DNA of 64,000 bases from Burkholderia puraquae (GTDB lineage Bacteria > Pseudomonadota > Gammaproteobacteria > Burkholderiales > Burkholderiaceae): assembly GCF_002099195.1 (NCBI RefSeq), contig NZ_NBYX01000007.1, positions 186,001-250,000 of the forward strand, in the 5' to 3' direction. The position numbers and the translations under genes are program-made. Below the pieces are notes generated by a model. That model had not been told where the DNA came from and did not search any database. It worked only from the letters and a program-made list of their open reading frames with translations. Positions 25,774 to 34,334 of this stretch are shown one piece after another. Positions within the stretch are counted from its first letter, which is position 1, and every line of letters starts with the position of its first letter.

Positions 25774-26991
25774 ATGAAGCGACTCATCGTGATCGGCGCC
25801 CGCGCCACCGGCAGCAGCCTCGCGCTCGTGCGCGGTGCGCTTGCACGCCAGGTGGCCGTGACCGTCGTCACCGCGCCCGGCCATCGTCTCGACGGCGTGT
25901 TTCCCCCCGGCGTCGAGACGATCAATCTCGAACCCGACGCCGGCCAGCTCGCCGGCTGGCTGCGCACGCGCTATCCGGACGAGATCGACACGCTGCGCGT
26001 GACGACCGCACACGACACCTATGCGCGCACCGCCGCGTCGGTCGCCGACGCGCTCGGCCTGCCCGGCCCCGACGCCCGCCACGTCGCGCACGCGGTGTCG
26101 AAGTCGAACCAGAAGGCGCTGCTCGCCGCGCACGGCATCCCGGCCGCGCGATTCGTCACGGGCACGCTGGCGGCGCCGGCAGCACTCGCGGCCGCGGCCG
26201 CCCCGTTGCGTTTTCCGGTCGTCGTCAAGCCGTCGGAAGGCTCGGCGAGTGACGGCGTGCGGCGCTGCGAGGACATCGCCGAAGTACGCGCGCAACTCGA
26301 CGCGCTCGCCGCCGGGCAAGCCGATGCGTTGTCGCTGGCGGCCGAGCGCATCGTGGTCGAGGAATTCCTGAGCGGCAGCGAATACTGCGTCGAGTATTTC
26401 GACGGCCGGTACGTCGGCGCGCTGCGCAAGCTGAAGCGGCATGGGGCCGGCTTTCTCGAGCGCGGCTATACGTCCGAACTCGATCTCGATGCGGGCACCC
26501 TGCGCGCGCTGATCGACGTCGGGTCGCGCGCCACGGCGGCCGCCGGGCTGACATGGGGGCCCGTGCACCTGGACTGCATCGTGCACGACGGCGTGCCGCA
26601 CGTGATCGAACTGAATCCGCGCATCGCCGGCAGCTTCATCTGCGACATCGTGCGCGACGGCTACGGCTTCAACGTGGCCGAAGCGTTGCTCGACAAGCTC
26701 GACGGACGCCGGGTGGAGATTCCCGAGCTGTTCGAACCGCATGCGTATGCGCGCGCCGAATTCCTGCTCGACAGCGATCCCGGCGCGTGGCGTTTCGCGC
26801 AGGCGGGCGAGATTCACGACGGCACCGTCACGATCAGTTACGGGCCGCAAGTGCTGCCGGATCGCGAGCGGCGTGCGTTTCTGTATGTGCGGGTTGGGCT
26901 GCCGACCGCGCACGGCGCGCACGAGACGCCAGCGCCTCCCGGCTCGTCGGCCCACGGAACGCCGGTCGCACAACCGGCCGTTTCCGGTTAA
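25774..26991 (+). CDS. ATP-grasp ligase 2
   Basis: A 405-residue ATP-grasp enzyme only distantly related to ATP-grasp 1. The start is Rossmann-like (MKRLIVIGARATGSS), the ATP-binding lysine is K152 in FPVVVKPSEGSASDGV, the adenine-linker region is RIVVEEFLSGSEYCVE, and the metal site is HVIELNPRIAGSF near 276-288. It likely joins a carboxylate to an amine. AAGGA sits seven bases before the ATG at 25774, and the P-loop-like start supports it. The C-terminal 25 residues are a low-complexity tail. A second ligase implies a two-step assembly or two building blocks. Confidence 0.85.
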   Translation: MKRLIVIGARATGSSLALVRGALARQVAVTVVTAPGHRLDGVFPPGVETINLEPDAGQLAGWLRTRYPDEIDTLRVTTAHDTYARTAASVADALGLPGPDARHVAHAVSKSNQKALLAAHGIPAARFVTGTLAAPAALAAAAAPLRFPVVVKPSEGSASDGVRRCEDIAEVRAQLDALAAGQADALSLAAERIVVEEFLSGSEYCVEYFDGRYVGALRKLKRHGAGFLERGYTSELDLDAGTLRALIDVGSRATAAAGLTWGPVHLDCIVHDGVPHVIELNPRIAGSFICDIVRDGYGFNVAEALLDKLDGRRVEIPELFEPHAYARAEFLLDSDPGAWRFAQAGEIHDGTVTISYGPQVLPDRERRAFLYVRVGLPTAHGAHETPAPPGSSAHGTPVAQPAVSG

Positions 26992-27069
26992 CGTAGCGGT
27001 CGACACAAGACCTGCGCAGCTCCGGTACGTGCCGCGCGATTTCCCGATCCCTACCCGCCTCCATTCACC

Positions 27070-28773
27070 ATGACGACGCTGTTCTCCGCCGTGTATCCGC
27101 GCACGCTGCGCACGTTGACCGACCGTTTCACGTCCGGCACCGCAACCCGTATCGAGGCCTGGCTCTTCGAAGACGAAGCGGCGCGCCGCGATGCCGAACG
27201 CACGCTGGCCGCCCGCGGCATCGACGCGGTGTTGCGCAGCGCGTACAAGCCGCTGGTGCATTTCTTCCTCGAGGAATTCGAGCCACCGCGCACGGGCCGG
27301 ATCGTGATCCGCACGCCGGCGGGTGCACACCAGCGGTTCCGGCTCGAAGCGTATCCGCTCGCGGGCTGGCTCGCGCCGCTCGCATTCGCGTTCGAGCCCG
27401 GCGACGATCCCGCGCACTATGTCGTCGAAGCCGACGGGGCGACGCACCGCGTCTTCGCGCCGAACGACGCGACCGCGTCGCCGTGCGGCTGGCTGCGCGT
27501 GTGGCACGGCGACACCCTGATCGAGGACACGCCGCTCGTCACCGAATTCGAGGCGGCTACCGCCGCGACGCTGGACGCGCTGCGCGCCTACCCGTGGCCC
27601 GACCGCGCACCGTTCTTCGACATCCTGCGGATCGCGATCGCCACGTCGGGCATCGAACGTACGCTGCCTTATGGCGAGGAACTCGTCAGCACGCTCGACG
27701 CGTGGCACGAAGACGCCTTCTACGGCGCGGCCGAATTCTTCCATGCACACGCGGGCCGCGACGCGTCCGACCGGACGCTGCAATCGGGGCAGATCGTGCC
27801 CGAGATTACGCGCACGCAAGGCGATACGACGGTTCGGATCACGCTTGAAACGCCTATCCGCGCGGCAACGGCGGAAGCCGAGCCCACCCCGGGTGAAGCG
27901 CTCGCGACGCCGGACGCGCTCGCGGCGGTCGGCCAGCCGCTGTCGCCGCCCGACGTCGCTCGTGCGCTCGGCGCGCTGCCGGGAGAGCGGTTCGCCGTCA
28001 CCTCGCATCAGGGCCGCGGCGTGAACGGCATTCACGTGCGCGGCGCGTTGCCCGGGCTCGTCATCACCGCCGGCCAGCATGCCAACGAGGCGTCGGGCGT
28101 CGTCGGCGCGCTGCGGGCCGCCCATGCGCTGAACCTGCGCGCGAACGCGCACTACGCGCTCGTGCCGCTCGAGAATCCGGACGGCGCCGCGCTCCATCAT
28201 CACCTGCGCGCCACGCACCCGACGCACCTGTCCCATGCCGCGCGCTTTACCGCGCTCGGCGACGACCTCGAAGCGCGCACGCAACCGCCGTTCGGCGAAA
28301 AAGCCGCCCGGCTCGACGCGATCGAGCGCACCGGTGCGCGGCTGCACCTGAGCCTGCACGGCTACCCCGCGCACGACTGGACGCGGCCGCGCAGCGGCTA
28401 CATCCCGCGCGGCAGCGAGCTCTGGTCGATTCCAAAGGGCTTCTTCCTGATCCTGCGTCACCACGCAGGCTACGACGGCCTGCCGTTCCTCGATGCACTG
28501 ACCCGCACGTTGTCGCAATCGGATGAACTCGTCGCGTTCAACGAACGGCAAATCCACGCGTGGCACGCGCACGCGGGTGACCTGCCGTTCCCGCGCATCA
28601 ACGGCATTCCGTGCCATGTGATCGAGGATCATCGCTCGACCGTGCCGTTCACGCTCATCACCGAGTTTCCCGACGAAACGATCGAGGGCGACGCGTTCCG
28701 GCTGGCACACACGACGCAGACGCGCGCCGTCGAGCTGGCCGCCGAGCTGTACTGGGGCGGCCTGCTCGGCTGA
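27070..28773 (+). CDS. M14-type zinc metallopeptidase with large N-terminal region
   Basis: A 567-residue protein whose C-terminal half (about 300-567) is a peptidase M14 (zinc carboxypeptidase-like) domain. The zinc ligands are H337 and E340 in AGQHANEASG and H430 in LHLSLHGYPAHDW; the likely general base is E532 in LITEFPDE. The first 300 residues have no recognised motif but show an alpha/beta composition. No signal peptide is seen, so it is cytoplasmic. In this cluster it could trim a precursor, cleave a peptide or amide of the product, or inactivate it for self-protection. Substrate unknown. Confidence 0.75.
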   Translation: MTTLFSAVYPRTLRTLTDRFTSGTATRIEAWLFEDEAARRDAERTLAARGIDAVLRSAYKPLVHFFLEEFEPPRTGRIVIRTPAGAHQRFRLEAYPLAGWLAPLAFAFEPGDDPAHYVVEADGATHRVFAPNDATASPCGWLRVWHGDTLIEDTPLVTEFEAATAATLDALRAYPWPDRAPFFDILRIAIATSGIERTLPYGEELVSTLDAWHEDAFYGAAEFFHAHAGRDASDRTLQSGQIVPEITRTQGDTTVRITLETPIRAATAEAEPTPGEALATPDALAAVGQPLSPPDVARALGALPGERFAVTSHQGRGVNGIHVRGALPGLVITAGQHANEASGVVGALRAAHALNLRANAHYALVPLENPDGAALHHHLRATHPTHLSHAARFTALGDDLEARTQPPFGEKAARLDAIERTGARLHLSLHGYPAHDWTRPRSGYIPRGSELWSIPKGFFLILRHHAGYDGLPFLDALTRTLSQSDELVAFNERQIHAWHAHAGDLPFPRINGIPCHVIEDHRSTVPFTLITEFPDETIEGDAFRLAHTTQTRAVELAAELYWGGLLG

Positions 28774-28994
28774 CCGGCACGCGCATTCGACCATCATCCC
28801 CCTGGAGACCCGGGTCGGGACGGCGGCATCGGCACGCCCATCCGCAACAGGTCACGCTGAATCGGACAAGAACCGCGTGCCGTACCCGGCCGAACTTCGC
28901 TGGACTGTGGCGACGCCGGTGCCGCACACGGGTCAATCAACGGCGTGCTGCCCGTCAACCGATGCTTTGCACGCCGAGTTGCGGACTGGCGCCG

Positions 28995-29525
28995 TCACAA
29001 ACGACGCCCCAACAGTTGCCCCGGCCAACCCTCCACGTCGAAGGTTGAAATTCGCTCGTATCCGCAGGATTCGTAGAAACGCACCAGCGCGCCAGTCCCG
29101 CCGCCATAGCAGTCCACTCGCAAGCGCGCCACGCCGGCAGCCCGGGCGCGTTCGTCCGCGAAGGCCATCAGATGCCGGCCGACACCCCGCGCCCGCGCAT
29201 CGCGCGACGCAACCAGCACGCGCACGTAGACTTCCGGCTCGGTCGCGGGCGGCACGTAAGGCATGGACTCGCCCAGGATCAATGCGCCCAGGACGCGACC
29301 GTCCTGATCCTCCGCTACCCACGCGTCGGGCAGCGCACAGGCTTCCGTCACGAGCGCAATCCGCCTGGGTTGAGTCGACCAGGGCTCGCTGCCCCATTGC
29401 CCCTCGTTGCCGACGTCGACGAACCACGCAATCACGTCGTCGAAGATCCCCAGCACGGCCGGGGCATCCAGCGCGCTGGCACGACGGATCACCCGTTCGT
29501 CCGTTCCTGTCATCGTCACGTTCAA
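28995..29525 (-). CDS. GNAT-family N-acetyltransferase
   Basis: A 176-residue GNAT protein. The acetyl-CoA site is in VYVRVLVASRDARARGVGRHLMAFAD (Q/RxxGxG/A-type loop), followed by a helix with DERARAAGVARLRVDCYGG and the C-terminal RFYESCGYERIS. The substrate cannot be told. It is transcribed toward the M14 gene, with 221 bases between them. It may be unrelated to the cluster. Confidence 0.85.
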   Translation of the reverse strand: MNVTMTGTDERVIRRASALDAPAVLGIFDDVIAWFVDVGNEGQWGSEPWSTQPRRIALVTEACALPDAWVAEDQDGRVLGALILGESMPYVPPATEPEVYVRVLVASRDARARGVGRHLMAFADERARAAGVARLRVDCYGGGTGALVRFYESCGYERISTFDVEGWPGQLLGRRL

Positions 29526-30016
29526 TCACTCCTGCGCCAGCGTCATCGACTGGCGCGCAATGGGATGTAAAGCCGGGCTGCCCAGGGACCCGCGATGGAA
29601 GCCAGGCGATCAAGCCTGCTACGGTACTGAAATTCCACCCTGCCGATCAAGGCGAGACCGCCCGCCATTCGACATGACGGATTGCCTTCGTGACAAGCCC
29701 GGGAGATCAGCGCCACGCGGGTGTCAATCGACCTTCACACGCATGGACGTGGCCGCCCCACGCCAGCGAGCCGCAACTTTGCCGGCGAATCGGCGCGGTA
29801 ACGGTGGTTCGGTGCGTGGCGCGGGTGCCGAGCCACCATGCTGCAGCGCATTGCCCATGGCGCTCGCCTGATCCGGCAGGCCGACGCGCCGCCTGCTCCA
29901 TACCGAATCGCAGCGAATCGATTCCCGCGCGAATGCCGCCCTTCCCGGCAAAAATATACAATCGACGCGATGCATCGAAGGCAAGAAGCGCCAGCCGCCC
30001 ACTTTCGCCCGCCACC
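29526..30016. other. Intergenic stretch, 490 bases
   Basis: No gene is seen. The stretch lies between the divergent GNAT and AAA+ genes, so it should contain both promoters. No clear box pair, dyad or repeat was found by eye. Confidence 0.5.
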
Positions 30017-31219
30017 ATGAACGCACCCGCTGACCCCACCCCCTCCGCCCCGTCGGTACTCGGCGTCTATCGGCAACTGGCGGATCCGTCCGCCGGGCAA
30101 TGGATCGTCAGCCGCTCCGAACGCGCGCACATGTACCGCATCCAGCATCACCGGCCCGACGGCAGCACATCGGTCGATACGGTCGTCGATGCGGACAACC
30201 TCGATGCGAAGCTGCACAAGTGGATCCAGGAAGGCTTCGTCCGGCGCGAAACGGACGACCGTGCGGCGCCCGCCCATCGCGACCGGTTCATGCACGACCT
30301 GCGCCGCGCGCACGCATCGCGACCGGCGGCAGGCGGCGGCGCGGCGCATGTCGCACACGTGGGCGGCGTGCCGATGCCGCGCGGCCCGGGCGGGCCGCTC
30401 GTCCCGCCGCCGAACCCGGCCTACCTGTTCACCGCGCGTGCGACGAACGTGCTGGAAGACATCGCCGAGAACCGGCGCATCCTGCTGATCGGCCACACCG
30501 GCACGGGCAAGACGAGCCTCATCGAGCAGGCCGCCGCGCTGGCCGGCCATGGCGTGCTGCGCTCGAACATGAACGGGCAGACGACGGTCGGCGACTTCGT
30601 CGGGTTCTGGACCGTCAAGGGCGGCGAGACGATCTGGGTCGACGGCGTGCTGCCGACCGCGATGCGCGAAGGGCTGTGGCTCATCGTCGACGAGATCGAC
30701 TTCGCGGAACCGGCCATCCTCGCAGTGCTGACCGCCGTGCTCGAACCGGCCGGACGCCTGTTGCTGAAGGAGAAAGGCAACGAGATCGTCGTCCCGCATC
30801 CGTCGTTCCGGCTGTTCGCGACCGCCAATGCGGTGGGCGCGATGGGGCAGTTCCGCCATCTGTACCAGGGCGCCAACGTGATGAACGAGGCGTTCCTCGA
30901 CCGCTGGCGCGTGTATCGCCTCGACTATCTGCCGCCGCCCGACGAGGCGCGCGTGCTGCAGCGCACGTTCGGCGCGGCCATGACCGCGGCGATGGCCGGC
31001 ACGCTCGCGGCGATCGCGGCCGACTGCCGCGCCGCGTTCGTCCGCGAGGACCTGGCCGGCGCGTTCTCGACGCGGCGCCTGATCGACTGGGCCGAGCTGA
31101 TGCTGCGCACCGGCGATCCCGAATCGGCCGCCGGCCCGACGATCTACGCGAAGGTCAGCACGGAAGACGCGGACCTGATCCGCAGCATCATTCGCCACTA
31201 CATCGACGTCGAGGCCTGA
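30017..31219 (+). CDS. CobS/MoxR-like AAA+ ATPase
   Basis: A 400-residue AAA+ protein of the MoxR/CobS type. The N-terminal 130 residues have a small WGR/other-like region (YRIQHHRPDGSTSVDTVVDADNLD) and a Gly/Pro-rich linker. Walker A is GHTGTGKTS at 159-167 and Walker B LWLIVDEIDFAEP near 220-232; FATANAVGAMGQF contains the sensor-1 Asn. Partners of this family are VWA proteins, and one follows four bases downstream. No cobalamin gene is near, so cobaltochelatase function is unlikely. Its role may be metal insertion or complex remodelling. Confidence 0.85.
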   Translation: MNAPADPTPSAPSVLGVYRQLADPSAGQWIVSRSERAHMYRIQHHRPDGSTSVDTVVDADNLDAKLHKWIQEGFVRRETDDRAAPAHRDRFMHDLRRAHASRPAAGGGAAHVAHVGGVPMPRGPGGPLVPPPNPAYLFTARATNVLEDIAENRRILLIGHTGTGKTSLIEQAAALAGHGVLRSNMNGQTTVGDFVGFWTVKGGETIWVDGVLPTAMREGLWLIVDEIDFAEPAILAVLTAVLEPAGRLLLKEKGNEIVVPHPSFRLFATANAVGAMGQFRHLYQGANVMNEAFLDRWRVYRLDYLPPPDEARVLQRTFGAAMTAAMAGTLAAIAADCRAAFVREDLAGAFSTRRLIDWAELMLRTGDPESAAGPTIYAKVSTEDADLIRSIIRHYIDVEA

Positions 31220-31223
31220 CGCG

Positions 31224-32927
31224 ATGAACCGGGACGACGACGCGCGGTCGCGCCACCTGACCCGGCTGGCCCGCACGCTCGCGCAACGGCACGGCATCGA
31301 GGTACGGTTCGCGCGCCACGAGCCGGTCGCGCAGCGCGACCTGCTGGTGCTGCCCGACACGCTGCTCGCCGGCGACGTCGACGACGACGCGCTCATCGGC
31401 CTCGTCGACCTCTACGCCGCGCGGGCACGCTTCGGCGCGATCGATGAAGTCGCCGCGTTGACGTCGCCCGGTGTGCGCGCCATTGCGCAAGCGATCGACG
31501 ACCGGCGTGCGGCCGATCGCCTCGTTTCGATCTATCCCGGCGCGACGACGTTCCTGCGGCGGATGCGGGCGGTGTCGGCCGCCGACACGCTTCGGAACTG
31601 GCCGCAGATGGCATGGCGCGACAAGCTGGTGTGGCGTATCGAGCGTGCGCTGTGGGACGAACCGCCGTCCTCCGTCGAGCGCGTGCCGTCGCTCGACGCG
31701 ACGCTGGCCGCATCGGACGATCTCGTCGACGAAGCGCGTGCGGCCACATCGACCGCCGCCAGCATCCGCGCCGCGCACCGGATCGTCGAGCGCGTCCGCG
31801 CGCTGGCGTCGGCCGGTGCGAACACCATGATGTTCACCGCCGATCCGGGCAGCACGCTCGACAGCGACCGCATCGCTGCCGGCTTCGACCCGGACGGACA
31901 GCGCGCGCCGGACGACGCGCGTGCGCCGGTTTCGGCCGAATCGGGCGCCGGTGCGATCGCCGACACGGAATCGTCAGCCGCAGCACCGTCACCGGGCGAC
32001 GCAGCACCCGGCACGATCCGCCTGTCTGCGGACAAGCGGCCGCTGCTGTCGGTCCCGCTGACCACCGCCTTCGACACGGTGACGGACTTCACCGGCCAGG
32101 GCGAACCGGCCCGCTGGCACCGCCTGCGAAGCGCGGCCCGCGCGCAGACCGAGCCGCTCAAGCTGCGACTCGAACGTGCGTTGAAAGTAGACGAGCAGAC
32201 GCGCTGGAAGCGCGAGCAGGAACGCGGCGAACTTGACCGCATGTCGCTCGCCCGCCTCGTCACGTCGCCCGGCTATCGCACGCCGTTCCGCATCCGGCGC
32301 GCGGCGCCCGGACGCGACGCGGCCGTCAGCCTGCTGATCGATTGCAGCGGGTCGATGGCCGGCAAGAAGATCGCGCTCGCCAGGCTGTGCGCGGCGGCGC
32401 TGTGCGATGCGCTGGCGCAGCTCGGCTTCGCGTGCGAAGTGCTCGGCTACAGCTCCGTCGAAGACACCGCGATGCGCGCGCACTACCAGCGCTGGCTCGA
32501 CGCCGGCCGCGACACGTTCGGCTATAACCGGTTCGTCGAACGGCTCGACCTGCGCGTCTACAAGCGCTTCGATTCCGACAACCCGAGCGGCCTCGCGTGC
32601 ATCGAATGCGGCCACGAGAATCCCGACGGCGAGGCGCTGAGCTGGGCCGCCGAGCGGCTGCTGGCGAAGCGGGCGCGGCGACGGATCCTGATGGTGCTGT
32701 CGGACGGCTATCCGGCAACCGGCGACGGCAACCCGGCGATCCTGCGCACCGACCTGCACGCACGCATCGATGCGCTGCGCGAGCGGCGCGTCGAACTGAT
32801 CGGCGTCGGGATTCTCGACGATTCGGTCGACGCGTTCTATCCGGTCAGCAGCGTGGTCGAGCATCTGCACGAGCTGCCGGGCGCAGCGTTCAGTGTGCTG
32901 AGCGATACACTGCTGGATCGGCGCTGA
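31224..32927 (+). CDS. CobT-like VWA-domain protein
   Basis: A 567-residue protein with a C-terminal von Willebrand A domain of the CobT type. The MIDAS motif is LLIDCSGSM (D373, S375, S377), with a conserved NPDGEALSWAAERLLAKRARRRILMVLSDGYP near 480-560. The N-terminal 250 residues are helical and of unknown function; a flexible acidic Ala/Ser linker lies near 225-265. It starts four bases after the AAA+ gene and the two are surely cotranscribed. The AAA+ motor and VWA adaptor likely form a chelatase-like or MoxR-VWA remodelling complex. Confidence 0.85.
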   Translation: MNRDDDARSRHLTRLARTLAQRHGIEVRFARHEPVAQRDLLVLPDTLLAGDVDDDALIGLVDLYAARARFGAIDEVAALTSPGVRAIAQAIDDRRAADRLVSIYPGATTFLRRMRAVSAADTLRNWPQMAWRDKLVWRIERALWDEPPSSVERVPSLDATLAASDDLVDEARAATSTAASIRAAHRIVERVRALASAGANTMMFTADPGSTLDSDRIAAGFDPDGQRAPDDARAPVSAESGAGAIADTESSAAAPSPGDAAPGTIRLSADKRPLLSVPLTTAFDTVTDFTGQGEPARWHRLRSAARAQTEPLKLRLERALKVDEQTRWKREQERGELDRMSLARLVTSPGYRTPFRIRRAAPGRDAAVSLLIDCSGSMAGKKIALARLCAAALCDALAQLGFACEVLGYSSVEDTAMRAHYQRWLDAGRDTFGYNRFVERLDLRVYKRFDSDNPSGLACIECGHENPDGEALSWAAERLLAKRARRRILMVLSDGYPATGDGNPAILRTDLHARIDALRERRVELIGVGILDDSVDAFYPVSSVVEHLHELPGAAFSVLSDTLLDRR

Positions 32928-33184
32928 CTCCGCTCGCGGCAGGGTCGAAGCAGGCCGCGATTCGCAGGGGCGTCACATCGAACGGCTAACATCACCGATG
33001 GCCGGATCGAATGGCCGCCGTCACGCAGGATCCTGCTTCCCGTTGCATCCGATCGGCCGATCGGTTCCGATGCGCACGCGGCCGGCAGCACGAAACTTGC
33101 TCCGCGTCCCATTTCGATTTTCAACTCGACGGCGGATTCGGCCGTATCTTCCTGCCGCGGCCGGCCGCCGACACGAAACTGCAC

Positions 33185-34288
33185 ATGCCCAGGAAAAAGA
33201 CCAGCCTGTGGTTGCGGCATCTCGAGCTGCTCTCCGTCGCAACCGGGGCGCGCCCGAAGAAGCGCGCGAGCAAGCCGCCACCGGCCGCCAAACGGGCGAT
33301 CAAGCCGGCCGCCCGGCCAACCGTCCCCCCTCGTGCCGCCAAACGCACGCGCACCGTGCATCCCGCCAGCGTACGGACCGACAAGGCGCCCGGAACGTGG
33401 CTCCGCTCGTTTCATTCCGCCGGCCCGAGTGCCGGCCGCTACGTGAACCACCTTGCATACGCGCTGTATCTCCCCGCCGCGCCGACGACGACAGCCGGCA
33501 TGCCGGCCGTCGTCATGCTGCACGGCTGCAAGCAGAGTGCCGAATCGTTTGCCGCCGGCACGCGCATATGCCGTCTCGCCGAGCGGTCGGGGTTCGCCGT
33601 GCTGTTTCCCGAGCAAGCCACGACCGCCCATGCGCACCGCTGCTGGCACTGGCATGGCGACGCGACGCAGTCCGAAGCCGCGGCCGTCGCGTCGCTGGTC
33701 GACGCAATCGTGCGACAGCACGGCTTCGACCGCGACCGGATCTACCTGGCCGGCATGTCCGCCGGTGCAGGGCTCGCCGCGGCACTGGCGATTCGGTATC
33801 CCGACCGCTTCGCGGCAGTCGGCCTGCACTCCGGCCCCGCCATCGCACCGCCGTCGTCGACGATGGCGGCGATGAACCTGATGCGTCGAGGCCTCCGCGA
33901 CGACCCGATACGCACGGTCGATGCCTGCGCCGACGTCGCGTCCTATCCCGGCATGCCGGCCCTCGTCATGCACGGCGCGCTCGATACCGTCGTGACCGAC
34001 AGGAACGCGACGCAACTCGGCATCGAGTTCGCACGGCTCAACCGGCTCGTCGACGAACACGGCGCGATGCGTGTTGGCGAGCAACGCATCCATGCGCGCG
34101 ACGATGCCGACTACATCGACTATCTCAAGGCCGGACGGCTCGTCGTCAGGGTCTGCATCGTCCGCCGGCTGCCGCACGCATGGAGCGGCGGAGACCCGCG
34201 CGAGGCGTTTCATTCCGCCACGGGGCCGGACGCCGCCGCGATGTTCTGGCATTTCTTTCGTCGGCAACGCCGCCAGCGACTGCGGTGA
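33185..34288 (+). CDS. PHB depolymerase-family esterase
   Basis: A 367-residue alpha/beta hydrolase of the Esterase_phb group (short-chain PHA depolymerase-like). It shows MLHGCKQSAESFA (oxyanion loop), nucleophile S192 in AGMSAGAGLA, acid D267 in HGALDTVV, and H331 in PHAWSGG. The basic, Ala/Pro-rich linker at about 25-60 is typical. There is no clear signal peptide, so an intracellular or leaderless protein is likely. The start MPRKKTSLWLRHLE at 33185 matches the family; the open frame extends upstream without similarity. The substrate could be PHB oligomers or a polysaccharide ester. Confidence 0.83.
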   Translation: MPRKKTSLWLRHLELLSVATGARPKKRASKPPPAAKRAIKPAARPTVPPRAAKRTRTVHPASVRTDKAPGTWLRSFHSAGPSAGRYVNHLAYALYLPAAPTTTAGMPAVVMLHGCKQSAESFAAGTRICRLAERSGFAVLFPEQATTAHAHRCWHWHGDATQSEAAAVASLVDAIVRQHGFDRDRIYLAGMSAGAGLAAALAIRYPDRFAAVGLHSGPAIAPPSSTMAAMNLMRRGLRDDPIRTVDACADVASYPGMPALVMHGALDTVVTDRNATQLGIEFARLNRLVDEHGAMRVGEQRIHARDDADYIDYLKAGRLVVRVCIVRRLPHAWSGGDPREAFHSATGPDAAAMFWHFFRRQRRQRLR

Positions 34289-34334
34289 CGCGCGACAACC
34301 GGGCCGGTCCGTGGCGCACGATGCCGTCACGCGA

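Noticed and set aside
30017..32927. Cobaltochelatase CobS/CobT of vitamin B12 synthesis
   Set aside because: Domains fit, but no cobalamin gene or B12 riboswitch-like leader is seen nearby, so the pathway call is not made.
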